64,000 nt of DNA from Vibrio metoecus (GTDB taxonomy: Bacteria > Pseudomonadota > Gammaproteobacteria > Enterobacterales > Vibrionaceae), in contig NZ_JJMN01000018.1 of NCBI RefSeq assembly GCF_000696385.1, positions 62,001 to 126,000 of the forward strand. Reading direction: 5' to 3'. Below, in pieces: positions 41,616 through 51,013 of the stretch; position 1 is the first letter of the stretch; each line of letters opens with the position of its first letter. Under the pieces are notes generated by a model. It was given only the letters and a program-made list of their open reading frames with translations. It did no database searches and was not told where the DNA came from. The position numbers were made by a program, and so were the translations under genes.

Positions 41616-42779
41616 ATGTCTGTAATCAAGATGATTGACCTGGATCTTGCAGGTAAACGCGTATTCATTCGTGCTGACCTGAACGTACCAGTAAAAGACG
41701 GCAAAGTGACTTCTGATGCACGTATCCTTGCGTCTCTACCAACAATCAAGCACTGCTTGGAAGCGGGCGCTAAAGTAATGGTCACTTCTCACTTGGGTCG
41801 CCCAACTGAAGGTGAGTATGCTGAGGAGTTCTCTCTACTACCAGTGGTTAACTACCTGAACGATGCACTAGACTGCGAAGTTCGCCTAGTGAAAGACTAC
41901 ATCGATGGCGTTGAACTGAACGCAGGTGAACTGGTTGTTCTGGAAAACGTTCGCTTCAACAAAGGCGAAAAGAAAAACGAAGAAGCGCTGTCTAAGAAAT
42001 ACGCAGCACTGTGTGACGTATTCGTGATGGACGCTTTTGGTACTGCGCACCGTGCTCAAGCTTCTACTCACGGCGTTGGCATGTTTGCTCCTATCGCTTG
42101 TGCAGGCCCACTGCTGGCTGACGAACTTGAAGCGCTAGGCAAAGCAATGGACAAGCCAGCTCGCCCAATGGTAGCGATCGTTGGTGGTTCAAAAGTATCA
42201 ACGAAACTGACTGTACTTGAGTCACTGTCAAAAATCGCTGACCAACTGGTTGTTGGCGGTGGTATCGCGAACACTTTCATCGCGGCAGCGGGTCACAATG
42301 TAGGCAAGTCTCTGTACGAAGCAGACCTTGTTGAAACGGCGAAAAAGCTGATGGAAGAGTGTGCAATTCCTGTTGCGACTGACGTGGCGTGTGCCAAAGC
42401 ATTCGATGAGAACGCAGAAGCAGAAATCAAACACGTTTCTGAAGTTCAAGACGACGATATGATTTTCGACTTGGGTCCAAACTCAACAGCTGAACTGGCT
42501 GAGATCCTGAAAAACGCGAAAACTATCCTGTGGAACGGCCCAGTAGGCGTATTCGAATTCAAGAACTTTGAAGCGGGTACTCGTGGTATCGCAGAAGCGA
42601 TCGCGAAATCTGAAGGCTTCTCTGTTGCGGGTGGCGGTGACACGCTAGCCGCGATCGACAAGTTTGGCATCAAAGCCGATGTTTCTTACATCTCAACAGG
42701 CGGCGGTGCATTCCTTGAGTTCGTTGAAGGTAAAAAACTGCCTGCAGTTGAAATGCTGGAAGCGCGCGCTAAAGCGTAA
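41616..42779 (+). CDS. pgk: Phosphoglycerate kinase
   Basis: Glycolytic enzyme making ATP from 1,3-bisphosphoglycerate. The start at 41616 ([16 protein letters not shown]) follows GAGAGGA and gives 387 residues. Signatures [50 protein letters not shown] and [13 protein letters not shown] are intact. Strongly biased codons indicate high expression. It is followed by its own terminator before fbaA. Confidence 0.97.
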   Translation: MSVIKMIDLDLAGKRVFIRADLNVPVKDGKVTSDARILASLPTIKHCLEAGAKVMVTSHLGRPTEGEYAEEFSLLPVVNYLNDALDCEVRLVKDYIDGVELNAGELVVLENVRFNKGEKKNEEALSKKYAALCDVFVMDAFGTAHRAQASTHGVGMFAPIACAGPLLADELEALGKAMDKPARPMVAIVGGSKVSTKLTVLESLSKIADQLVVGGGIANTFIAAAGHNVGKSLYEADLVETAKKLMEECAIPVATDVACAKAFDENAEAEIKHVSEVQDDDMIFDLGPNSTAELAEILKNAKTILWNGPVGVFEFKNFEAGTRGIAEAIAKSEGFSVAGGGDTLAAIDKFGIKADVSYISTGGGAFLEFVEGKKLPAVEMLEARAKA

Positions 42780-42791
42780 TGATCAAATGAG

Positions 42792-42820
42792 AGCGGGAGA
42801 CAACTCCCGCTTTCTTGTTT
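42792..42820 (+). terminator. Terminator between pgk and fbaA
   Basis: AGCGGGAG / CTCCCGCT 8-bp stem followed by a T-rich tail (TTCTTGTTT), 13 bases after the pgk stop. fbaA then needs readthrough or a promoter in 42820-42932. Confidence 0.75.
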
Positions 42821-42932
42821 GCTGCACGGCGAGTATTTCTTTGGTAGAATGCCGCGATTGGTGAGCAAACGTTTGCAAGAATTGAAACTTACCGTTTTTA
42901 TTTTTAAAACGACAGAAAATAGGATTCCATCC

Positions 42933-44009
42933 ATGTCTAAGATCTTTGATTTTGTAAAACCTGGTGTTATTTCTGGTGATGACGTACAGAAAGTTTTTGA
43001 AGTAGCAAAACAAAATGGCTTTGCACTTCCAGCAGTAAACTGTGTAGGTACTGACTCTGTAAACGGCGTTCTAGAAGCAGCAGCAAAAGTGAAAGCGCCT
43101 GTTATCGTTCAGTTCTCTAACGGTGGCGCAGCATTCTTTGCTGGTAAAGGTCTGAAACTTGAAGGTCAAAAAGCGCAAATCCTAGGCGCGATCGCAGGTG
43201 CAAAATACGTTCACTCTGTAGCAGAAGCTTACGGTATTCCAGTGATCCTGCACACTGACCACGCAGCGAAAAACCTACTACCTTGGATCGACGGTCTGCT
43301 AGACGCAGGTGAAAAACACTTCGCAGAAACTGGCAAACCACTGTTCTCTTCTCACATGATCGATCTGTCTGAAGAGTCTCTGGAAGAGAACATCGAGATC
43401 TCTGCAAAATACCTAGAGCGCATGGCGAAAATGAACATGACTCTGGAGATCGAACTGGGTTGTACTGGTGGTGAAGAAGACGGTGTTGATAACTCTGACA
43501 TGGATTCTTCTGAACTGTACACTTCTCCAGAAGATGTTGCATACGCATACGAGAAACTGAACGCAATCAGCCATCGTTTCACTATCGCTGCTTCTTTCGG
43601 TAACGTACACGGCGTTTACAAGCCAGGTAACGTAGTTCTGACTCCAACTATCCTACGCGATTCTCAAAAATACGTTTCTGAGAAGTTTGGTCTGCCAGAA
43701 AACTCACTGAACTTCGTATTCCACGGCGGTTCAGGTTCTTCTCTGGAAGAAATCCGTGAGTCAATCTCTTACGGCGTGATCAAAATGAACATCGATACTG
43801 ATACTCAGTGGGCAACATGGGATGGTATTCGTCTGTATGAAGCGAAAAACCATGACTACCTGCAAGGTCAAATCGGTAACCCAACGGGTGAAGATGCACC
43901 GAACAAGAAATACTACGATCCACGCGTATGGCTGCGTGCTGGTCAAGCGGCAATGGTTGCTCGCCTAGAGAAAGCATTTGCTGACCTGAATGCGATTGAC
44001 GTACTGTAA
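42933..44009 (+). CDS. fbaA: Fructose-bisphosphate aldolase, class II
   Basis: Zinc-dependent aldolase of glycolysis and gluconeogenesis. The start at 42933 (MSKIFDFVKPGVISGDD) gives 358 residues; an open frame upstream covers the intergenic DNA and is rejected. The zinc ligands lie in VILHTDHAAKN (about 108-112), EIELGCTGGEEDGVDN, and the HGVYKPGNV and FHGGSGSS loops. Confidence 0.97.
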   Translation: MSKIFDFVKPGVISGDDVQKVFEVAKQNGFALPAVNCVGTDSVNGVLEAAAKVKAPVIVQFSNGGAAFFAGKGLKLEGQKAQILGAIAGAKYVHSVAEAYGIPVILHTDHAAKNLLPWIDGLLDAGEKHFAETGKPLFSSHMIDLSEESLEENIEISAKYLERMAKMNMTLEIELGCTGGEEDGVDNSDMDSSELYTSPEDVAYAYEKLNAISHRFTIAASFGNVHGVYKPGNVVLTPTILRDSQKYVSEKFGLPENSLNFVFHGGSGSSLEEIRESISYGVIKMNIDTDTQWATWDGIRLYEAKNHDYLQGQIGNPTGEDAPNKKYYDPRVWLRAGQAAMVARLEKAFADLNAIDVL

Positions 44010-44034
44010 TTTGCATTAAGTCTTTATGATTAAG

Positions 44035-44063
44035 AAGCCCGCCTTGAGCGGGTTTCTTTTTTT
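44035..44063 (+). terminator. Rho-independent terminator of fbaA
   Basis: AAGCCCGC / GCGGGTTT stem (one G-U pair) with a strong T-run, 25 bases after fbaA. Confidence 0.85.
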
Positions 44064-44296
44064 ACGCTATCTCATTTTGATGGATAGCGGAGTGCTAGAA
44101 TATTGTTTAACCTGTAACCGTGGCGTAGCAAATTCTACGTAACTGTTTGTGATTCTTTACCAAATTCTGACTTTGCGAAAGTTTGAGTTTGCGTTATTGT
44201 GCCAAAATTCTGACATTTGGCGGTTGCTTTGTGCGTTCTCTTGCTGAGCTTTCGCAATTCCCGCTAATATTTCATCAATTCTGAGAGGAAAACACT

Positions 44297-45160
44297 ATGG
44301 CTGGTGAATCGATTGGTGTAGAAGCACCTATCGTTGAGAGTTTTAATCAGGTCAACACTTGGTTAACCAATAATTCGGATCTTTTGGTTCAGTATGGTGT
44401 GAATGTGATTTCCGCTATCCTGATCTTGTTTATCGGTAACCTTGTGGTTAAAGCGGTAGCAGGTAGCGTTGCCAACGTATTGAAAAAGAAAGAGATGGAT
44501 AAGGCTGTCGTGGAGTTTATCCACGGTCTTGTACGTTACACGCTGTTTATTATTGTGTTGATTGCAGCGTTGAGTCGTATTGGTGTCCAGACGGCTTCTG
44601 TCGTAGCGGTGATCGGTGCTGCGGGTCTGGCTGTTGGTTTAGCTCTACAAGGTTCGCTGTCTAATTTTGCAGCCGGTGTACTGATTGTGGCATTCCGTCC
44701 ATTCAAATCCGGTGATTATGTGGAAATTGGTGGTGTAGCCGGCTCGGTTGATTCTATTCAAATTTTCCAAACTGTCCTGAAAAGCCCAGATAACAAAATG
44801 GTTGTGGTACCAAACTCAGCGGTCATTGGCGGTGCGATCACTAACTATTCACGTCATGAAACGCGTCGTGTCGATATGGTGATCGGTGTGTCTTACAAGT
44901 CTGATCTGCAGAAAACTAAGCGTGTTCTGCGTGAAACGTTGGAAAAAGATCCTCGTATCCTCAAAGATCCAGATATGACAATTGGTGTGCTGACTTTGGC
45001 GGATTCATCAATCAACTTTGTGGTGCGTCCATGGTGTAAAACTTCGGACTACTGGGCGGTGTACTTTGATTCAATGCAAGCGATCAAAGAAGCGCTGGAT
45101 GCAAATGGTATCGAAATTCCATTCCCACAAATGGATGTGCATCTGAACAAAATCAATTAA
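44297..45160 (+). CDS. mscS: Small-conductance mechanosensitive channel MscS
   Basis: Inner-membrane channel that opens on hypo-osmotic shock. 287 residues, E. coli length. Three membrane helices (about 29-55, 66-86, 95-128); the pore helix has the Gly/Ala-rich AVIGAAGLAVGLALQGSLSN pattern, followed by the beta domain (FKSGDYVEIGGVAGSV) and the cytoplasmic vestibule. It follows fbaA, as in E. coli. The 287-base gap before it shows promoter-like AT-rich DNA only. Confidence 0.96.
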   Translation: MAGESIGVEAPIVESFNQVNTWLTNNSDLLVQYGVNVISAILILFIGNLVVKAVAGSVANVLKKKEMDKAVVEFIHGLVRYTLFIIVLIAALSRIGVQTASVVAVIGAAGLAVGLALQGSLSNFAAGVLIVAFRPFKSGDYVEIGGVAGSVDSIQIFQTVLKSPDNKMVVVPNSAVIGGAITNYSRHETRRVDMVIGVSYKSDLQKTKRVLRETLEKDPRILKDPDMTIGVLTLADSSINFVVRPWCKTSDYWAVYFDSMQAIKEALDANGIEIPFPQMDVHLNKIN

Positions 45161-45184
45161 TGGTTTTGCTATATATAAAATACC

Positions 45185-45213
45185 AAAGCGGAGTGTTTAC
45201 TCCGCTTTTTTGT
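45185..45213. terminator. Bidirectional terminator of mscS and argO
   Basis: AAAGCGGAGT / ACTCCGCTTT 10-bp stem with T-runs on both strands, between the convergent genes. Confidence 0.88.
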
Positions 45214-45223
45214 CGGTAATAGC

Positions 45224-45861
45224 TTAATTTAACCAGTGATTGAGATATAAGTTCTTAGTCAACGCGAAGGCAATAATGAACATCATCGCGGCGACGGCCA
45301 TATCAATCACTTGTCTAACCCGAGGTTTAGAAAGGGTAGTGCTAAGCTTGGCAGCGCCGAGTGAAAGGGTAAAAAACCACACGAATGAAGCGAGAATCGT
45401 GCCGATGGCAAATGAGATACGCTCATCACCTTGGAATTGACCACCGATTGACCCCAAGATCACCACGGTATCCAAATAGAGGTGCGGGTTAAACACGGTG
45501 ACGGCAAAGGCGCCAAAAATGACTGCCTTACGCCCTGCGGCCATTGGGTTTGCGGTGGATTCAGATGCTTGGTTTGGTTTGAGTGCAGCACGCAGAAGAA
45601 AGAAACCCATAGCCACACAGAAAAAGAATTCCGCCCAAGGTGACACCAATTAACAAGCTGGTATTTTTGCGAGATGAGAGCACCACCGCCAAAAATCCCC
45701 AGCGTGATAAAAATCATATCCAGAACCCCGCAGGTGGCCGCGGTGGTTAAGTGGTGATGTCGTTTAATCCCTTGATTGAGTACATAAGCATTTTGTGCAC
45801 CAATAGGAATAATCATAGTCGCACCTAAGCTGAATCCTTGTAGCAGAATCCACCAGTTCAT
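45224..45861 (-). CDS. argO: Arginine exporter ArgO/LysE family (two frameshifts)
   Basis: Inner-membrane exporter of basic amino acids, activated by the adjacent ArgP. The start MNWWILLQGFSLGATMIIPIG and PIGAQNAYVLNQGI match ArgO. The frame breaks at about 45663-45667 (run of five T on the + strand) and again near 45598-45601. Removing one base at each gives ISQNTSLLIGVTLGGILFLCGYGFLLLRAALK and the C-terminal helices (NPHLYLDTVVILGSIGGQF), 211 residues in exact frame. The argO-argP divergent arrangement is conserved. Confidence 0.9.
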
Positions 45862-46027
45862 TTTTTACCTCATACCGCATGATTGGAGTGTTATGTCATT
45901 CCGATTTGAAGCGGCAACGCTAAGTCGGAAGGGGATAGGCTGAGCAAGATAATAATTTGAAGTGGATAAGTATAATTAATGATTTTAATATCATATTAAC
46001 TTGGCTAATAAATGGAATGGAGAAGCA

Positions 46028-46924
46028 ATGCGTGGTCTGGATTATCGATGGATTGAAGCTCTAGATAGTGTGGTGAGTAAAGGTAGTTTTGAACGAGCGG
46101 CTGAGCAGCTGTTTATCTCTCAATCTGCAGTATCACAACGGATTAAACAGTTAGAAAAATATTTAGCCCAGCCAGTGTTGATTCGTGAGCAGCCACCAAG
46201 GCCGACCTTGGTTGGCAAAAAGTTGCTTGGACTCTATCGCCGAGTCTGTTTAATTGAGCAAGAGTTGGTTCCAGAGTTAACTAATCAAGAACATGTACGT
46301 CCGGTTTCTATGTCTATTGCGACCAATGCGGATAGTCTAGCGACTTGGTTGTTACCGGCGCTGGATAAGGTGATGAAAAGTCGCCAAGTGGAATTAAATC
46401 TGGTGATTTATGGTGAGTCACGCACCCTCGATAAGCTCAAAAATGGTGAAGTGGTGGGCGCAATCAGTTTGGAACCACAACCGATTACTGGCTGTAGTGC
46501 TGAGTATTTAGGCCAGATGGAGTATCTGTGCGTCGCAAGCCCAGAGTTCTATCAAAAATACTTTGCTAAAGGTGTCAACCCTCGCTCATTAATCAAAGCG
46601 CCTGCGGTCTCTTACGATCAATATGACGAGTTGCACAATAAATTCTTATGGGACTACTTTGCAGTGCCGCGCGATAAAGTGATTAACCATACCGTCGGTA
46701 GCTCAGAAGCTTTTGTCCGTTTAGCGCTGTCTGGTGCGGCTTACTGTTTGATCCCTCGTTTGCAGATCATTTCGGAATTGGAAAGTGGAGCGTTAATCAA
46801 TATGACACCGGAGTTTATGTTGTCATATCCGATATTTTGGCATCACTGGCAGCTAGAAACCGGCGTGTTGCTTGAGATCAGTCAAGCGATCACTGGGTAT
46901 GCGAAGAGTGTTCTTCCCCAATAA
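46028..46924 (+). CDS. argP: LysR-type regulator ArgP
   Basis: Activator of argO in response to arginine and lysine (also called IciA). The start at 46028 ([16 protein letters not shown]) follows GGAGAAG; nine upstream codons are open but atypical. 298 residues: LysR HTH ([25 protein letters not shown]) and an effector-binding domain. Divergent from its target argO; the shared gap is 166 bases. Confidence 0.95.
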   Translation: MRGLDYRWIEALDSVVSKGSFERAAEQLFISQSAVSQRIKQLEKYLAQPVLIREQPPRPTLVGKKLLGLYRRVCLIEQELVPELTNQEHVRPVSMSIATNADSLATWLLPALDKVMKSRQVELNLVIYGESRTLDKLKNGEVVGAISLEPQPITGCSAEYLGQMEYLCVASPEFYQKYFAKGVNPRSLIKAPAVSYDQYDELHNKFLWDYFAVPRDKVINHTVGSSEAFVRLALSGAAYCLIPRLQIISELESGALINMTPEFMLSYPIFWHHWQLETGVLLEISQAITGYAKSVLPQ

Positions 46925-47024
46925 TTGGCAGAGTCAAAGTTGTGTGATTTTTATGCGTAGACACTGAATCTATGCACTGCTTAGCTTATGATGTGGGCAG
47001 TCGATGACATTAAGGATCGAAACG

Positions 47025-47721
47025 ATGAAATTATTTGCACCAGTGGTTTTACTTCTCTCTGTTCTTTCAGCCCCGACCTTTGCACAGGAATGGGATTTTC
47101 CACATATTTCAACTTCAGGCTATGGTGAAGTCACTGCAGTACCTGATATGGCCCGAGTTTTCGGTGAAGGTTGTTGAATCGACAATGAATGCCGAGCAAG
47201 CGAAAGCGGCGGTGGATAAAGCGGTCACTGAATTCACTTCAAAATTGGTGAAATCAGGTGTCGCGCAACAGAATATTTCTAGCTCGAATCTTTATATTAA
47301 CCCGCAATATCACTACCCAGCAGACGGCAAGCCTGAGTTAGTAGGCTATCAAGCCTCTCGTTCGATTACCGTGAGAGTGGAAGAGGTGAGTAAGCTCAAT
47401 CAATATCTCGACATTGCGTTAGAGTCTGGTATCAATCAAGTTAATAGCATTCAACTTAAGGTGCGTGATCAAGAGAAATACCAGCAGCAAGCACGCATGG
47501 CGGCGATTGAAGACGCGAAGTTAAAAGCACAATCTTTGGCTAAGGGTTTTGAACGTAAATTGGAAGGTGTTTGGCGAGTGGATTACAACACACCGAGTGT
47601 TGAGCCGATCATGATGCGCTCTGCGAATCTTAGCGAAAAAATGGATGTGGCGGATACCTATCAAGAGTCATCTTTAGTGATCCGTGACCGAGTCGATGTG
47701 GTGTACAAACTGGCTCCATAG
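47025..47721 (+). CDS. yggE: YggE/SIMPL-domain periplasmic protein (frameshifted)
   Basis: SIMPL-domain (DUF541) protein linked to oxidative-stress defence. The true start is the ATG at 47025: MKLFAPVVLLLSVLSAPTFAQEW is a clear signal peptide, and ISTSGYGEVTAVPDMA the family N-terminus. The frame breaks in CCC at 47152-47154; removing one C gives PDMAEFSVKVVESTMNAEQ and a 231-residue protein in exact frame. Without correction the signal and mature parts are in different frames. It stands alone between argP and a terminator. Confidence 0.88.
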
Positions 47722-47748
47722 TCGGTAGCTTACCAGCAAGATGAATGA

Positions 47749-47779
47749 AAGAGAGGTGATATGAATCCCTCTCTTTTTT
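47749..47779 (+). terminator. Rho-independent terminator of yggE
   Basis: AGAGAGG / CCTCTCT 7-bp stem with a 11-base loop and a TTTTTT tail, 28 bases after yggE. Confidence 0.75.
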
Positions 47780-47889
47780 GTCATTCCTAAACTACCGCTT
47801 TTAGCGGTGGTGATGTTTGAGTCTTAAACTACGAGTTAGGCTAGTGGTGAAGGGGTTCTTGATACCAGCTCCCCGACTTCCCAAGTCAG

Positions 47890-47924
47890 AAATCACAATG
47901 AGATTATCTATCTCATTGTGATTT
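47890..47924. other. Long perfect inverted repeat in a 405-base gap
   Basis: AAATCACAATGAGA and TCTCATTGTGATTT form a perfect 14-bp stem around a 7-base loop. There is no T-run on either side, so it is not an obvious terminator. The gap 47722-48126 also contains a 9-bp hairpin at 48054-48074 (AGAAAGTCA/TGACTTTCT). It could be a protein-binding site or part of an RNA leader for the small ORF at 48127. Confidence 0.6.
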
Positions 47925-48126
47925 CATATTAATTTTGATGGTTGTCATATTTTCATTACAGTTAGACTAAAGTCTAATTTTGCCGAATTATTGAGCTAAT
48001 CTGGGTAATAAGTAAACTGCTGACTTTTTCATCAGTAATGCTCGTTGATTGAAAGAAAGTCATAGTGACTTTCTGCCCTGCTTAGGCATCGGAAATCAAA
48101 CACACTGAGCAATTGAGAGGCAGTGT

Positions 48127-48258
48127 ATGTTGAATCATCTTCTGGTCAGACTGACAATAGGCTGTTTGTTGGTATTAGGCATTAAGCTCAGCGCACTTTA
48201 TTTTTTACCTATGGTGCTTTTGCTCAATACCCATCACAAAGAGTTTTTCGGTTGGTAA
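48127..48258 (+). CDS. Small hydrophobic protein, hypothetical
   Basis: A 43-codon ORF beginning MLNHLLVRLTIGCLLVLG and ending HHKEFFGW. Residues 5-34 are strongly hydrophobic, enough for one membrane segment. A GAGAGG ribosome-binding site lies 6-11 bases before the ATG, and a perfect terminator begins two bases after the stop, so it looks like a real transcribed unit. I do not recognise a family. Small membrane proteins of this type are often missed in annotation. Confidence 0.6.
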   Translation: MLNHLLVRLTIGCLLVLGIKLSALYFLPMVLLLNTHHKEFFGW

Positions 48259-48260
48259 TA

Positions 48261-48289
48261 AAAAACGGAGCCCAATGGGCTCCGTTTTT
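48261..48289. terminator. Bidirectional terminator of the small ORF and pykF
   Basis: AAAAACGGAGCCC / GGGCTCCGTTTTT perfect 13-bp stem with 3-base loop; serves the + strand small ORF and the minus-strand pykF. Confidence 0.88.
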
Positions 48290-48332
48290 GTATCGTTTTC
48301 AGCGGCGGTACTAAATCCGCCACATCATGCGA

Positions 48333-49745
48333 TTACAGTACGTGTACTGAAGCAGTGTTCGTTGTGCCAGAAGCAACCAGTGCACCTGAAACCATCACTA
48401 CGATGTCTCCTTTCTTGCCTAGGCCAGATTGCAGAGCAATCTCTTTACCTAAGTGATAGAAAGCGTCAGTGTTGTCAATTGATTCAACCACAACAGGTGT
48501 TACGCCTTTAGACAGCACAAGCTGAGCCGCGGTTTTCTTGTTAGTGGTCACTGCAATGATGTTTGCAGTTGGGAAGTATTTACGGATTGAACGCGCTGAT
48601 TTACCCGCTTCAGTTGCCACGATGATCAGTGGAGCAGCCAGTTTCTCAGCGGTGTCTACCGCACCTTTACATACTGCTTCAGTGATGCGCAGGCGTGGGC
48701 TATCTAGGCGTGAGCCTAGCTCAGCTTTCAGTACTGAATCAGTACGGTTCGCAATTTGCGCCATGATTTTCACAGCTTCAACTGGGTACTTACCTTTCGC
48801 AGTTTCGCCAGACAGCATTACAGCGTCAGTACCGTCCATGATCGCGTTAGCTACGTCACCCGCTTCTGCACGAGTTGGACGTGGGTTCTTGATCATAGAA
48901 TCCAGCATTTGAGTTGCTGTGATAACTACTTTACGTGCACGGTTACATTTCTCGATCATCATCTTTTGAGCGAAGATAACTTCTTCTGCTGGGATCTCAA
49001 CACCTAGGTCGCCACGAGCAACCATGATGCCGTCAGACAGCTCAAGGATCTCATCGAAGTTGTCCAAGCCTTCTTGGTTTTCGATTTTAGAGATGATTTG
49101 AATGTTTTGACCGCCGTGAGCCGCTAGAACTTCACGGATTTCTTTAACGTCAGAACCTTTACGGATGAAAGAGGCTGCAACGAAATCAACGCCTTGCTCA
49201 CAACCAAATTTCAGGTCATTTTTGTCTTTTTCAGACAGTGCTGGCAGATTGACAGAAACGCCTGGCAGGTTAACACCTTTGTTTTCACCCAGAGCACCGT
49301 TGTTTAGAACTTTACACTTCACTTCAGTGTCTGTAGTTGCAAGCACTTCCATCTCGATCAGACCATCGTCAACCAGAATACGGTTGCCAACGTTCAGATC
49401 TTTAGCAAAGCCAGAGTAAGTTACCGCTACGCGATCTTTGTTACCTACAACAGTAATGTCTGTTGTGAAAGTGAACTCTTGACCCGCAACCAGATCCACA
49501 TCATCACCGTTTTCCAGTTTGATAGTACGGATTTCAGGGCCTTTAGTATCTAGCAAAATCGCCAGTTGTTTACCGGTCACTTCCATTACTTTACGGAAGT
49601 TAGCGATACGAGTGCCGTGCTCAACGTAGTCACCGTGAGAGAAGTTCAGGCGCATTACGTTCATGCCTGAGTTAACCAGTTCAGTTAGCTTCTCTACAGA
49701 CTCAGTTTTAGGGCCAATCGTACATACGATTTTGGTCTTTTTCAT
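48333..49745 (-). CDS. pykF: Pyruvate kinase I
   Basis: Makes pyruvate and ATP from phosphoenolpyruvate; fructose-1,6-bisphosphate-activated type by similarity to PykF. 470 residues, starting [16 protein letters not shown]. Motifs: [38 protein letters not shown] (active site Lys, about 220), [12 protein letters not shown] and [19 protein letters not shown]. Strong codon bias. The 430-base gap beyond its start (49746-50175) holds promoters and the TTTCGA repeats but no gene that I can support. Confidence 0.96.
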   Translation of the reverse strand: MKKTKIVCTIGPKTESVEKLTELVNSGMNVMRLNFSHGDYVEHGTRIANFRKVMEVTGKQLAILLDTKGPEIRTIKLENGDDVDLVAGQEFTFTTDITVVGNKDRVAVTYSGFAKDLNVGNRILVDDGLIEMEVLATTDTEVKCKVLNNGALGENKGVNLPGVSVNLPALSEKDKNDLKFGCEQGVDFVAASFIRKGSDVKEIREVLAAHGGQNIQIISKIENQEGLDNFDEILELSDGIMVARGDLGVEIPAEEVIFAQKMMIEKCNRARKVVITATQMLDSMIKNPRPTRAEAGDVANAIMDGTDAVMLSGETAKGKYPVEAVKIMAQIANRTDSVLKAELGSRLDSPRLRITEAVCKGAVDTAEKLAAPLIIVATEAGKSARSIRKYFPTANIIAVTTNKKTAAQLVLSKGVTPVVVESIDNTDAFYHLGKEIALQSGLGKKGDIVVMVSGALVASGTTNTASVHVL

Positions 49746-50101
49746 GGAAGAGTTTCTCCGATAAACAAAATGATTTTGAAGTTGGTTGTTAGTTCTGAAG
49801 TGTTCTCGGTGGTGGCAACTTTATTTCGTCAATTGCCAAGTCTAGCTCACGAGTCTCTCACACTCCAAAACTGAAAGTCTTTCAACAGATTTAGTCATTT
49901 TATGACTGACTGTTTGATCAAAAATTTCAGAAAATTCGCCACTTAGCGCCGATGTACTGGGGGCTGTAGGCGTTATTTTTTACACAGTTCTGTTAATTTT
50001 TTTTCTTTTCGAGGCCGAATTCTACCACTGAATGATAGCAATATCACTGTCTAAGAATTGTCTTAGGACAAGGTTTTAGCGTGAAATATTAATTTTTTGG
50101 A

Positions 50102-50150
50102 TCGAAATAAATGGACTTAATTGTTTCGACTTAACTATAATTGCTTTCGA
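50102..50150. promoter_or_regulatory. Phased TTTCGA repeats, candidate DeoR-family operator
   Basis: TCGAAA at 50102, TTTCGA at 50124 and 50145, and a further TCGAAA inside the start of the gene (50179) are spaced 21-22 bases, two DNA turns. DeoR-family repressors such as GlpR and AgaR bind TTTCG-type repeats, so this is a plausible autoregulatory site. Confidence 0.45.
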
Positions 50151-50175
50151 TTCGTAACTTAAAATGTATTTGTAA

Positions 50176-50948
50176 ATGTCGAAACGAAATACACAACTGA
50201 GAAGACACACTATTGTGAAGTTAGTAAACGAGCAAGGTGAGGTGAGTGTTGAAGCTCTCTCTTCTCAGTTTGAAACCTCAGAAGTCACTATTCGTAAAGA
50301 TCTCGCTTCCCTTGAGAAAAATGGTCAGTTGTTACGTCGCTATGGTGGTGCGATCGCTCTGCCAAAAGAAGTCATGCATGATGAAATGAATGAAAAAGTT
50401 TCAGTTCGAAAGATTTCTCTGGCTAAGGCTGCTGCTAAATTGATCCGAGACCATAACCGAATTGTTATCGATAGCGGCAGTACAACCGCGGCCTTAATTC
50501 AGCAATTAAATGACAAACGTGGTTTGGTCGTGATGACCAACTCATTGCACGTTGCCAATGCTTTTAAATGAGCTAGGAAAACGAACCCACACTGCTGATG
50601 ACTGGCGGTACATGGGATACCCATTCTGAATCCTTCCAAGGCAAAGTCGCGGAATCGGTACTGCGTTCCTACGATTTTGACCAACTGTTTATCGGTGCAG
50701 ATGGCATCGACCTCGACCGTGGCACAACCACGTTTAATGAGTTGGTTGGGCTAAGCAAAGTGATGGCCGAAGTCTCACGCGAAGTGATTGTGATGATTGA
50801 ATCAGACAAAGTCGGACGCAAGATCCCGAACTTAGAATTGAGTTGGGATTGTATCGATGTGTTAGTCACCGACCATGAGCTGAGTGACGAATTTGCCAAA
50901 CAGATTGAATCTCACCAAGTTCGGGTTATTCGTGCCACGGTGAAATAA
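50176..50948 (+). CDS. DeoR-family regulator upstream of glmS (two frameshifts)
   Basis: DeoR HTH (about 5-60, with EVSVEALSSQFETSEVTIRKDLASLE and the RRYGGA motif) followed by a sugar-phosphate sensor domain with DSGSTTAALIQQL (about 98). The frame breaks at 50562-50565 (TTTT) and at 50576-50577 (GG). Removing one base at each gives NALNELENEPTLLMTGGTW and 256 residues in exact frame; the family motifs FIGADGID and TTTF follow. It is 65 bases before glmS and in the same direction, so it probably responds to an amino-sugar phosphate, but the effector is unknown. Confidence 0.88.
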
Positions 50949-51013
50949 AAAATCCTTCAGCGCTATTCACGTTGAGTAAAAGCGCGACAGTATAAAAATA
51001 TGGAGTTTTAAAT

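Noticed and set aside
50949..51013. glmS ribozyme or riboswitch
   Set aside because: The gap is only 65 bases and lacks the conserved core; that ribozyme belongs to Gram-positive bacteria.
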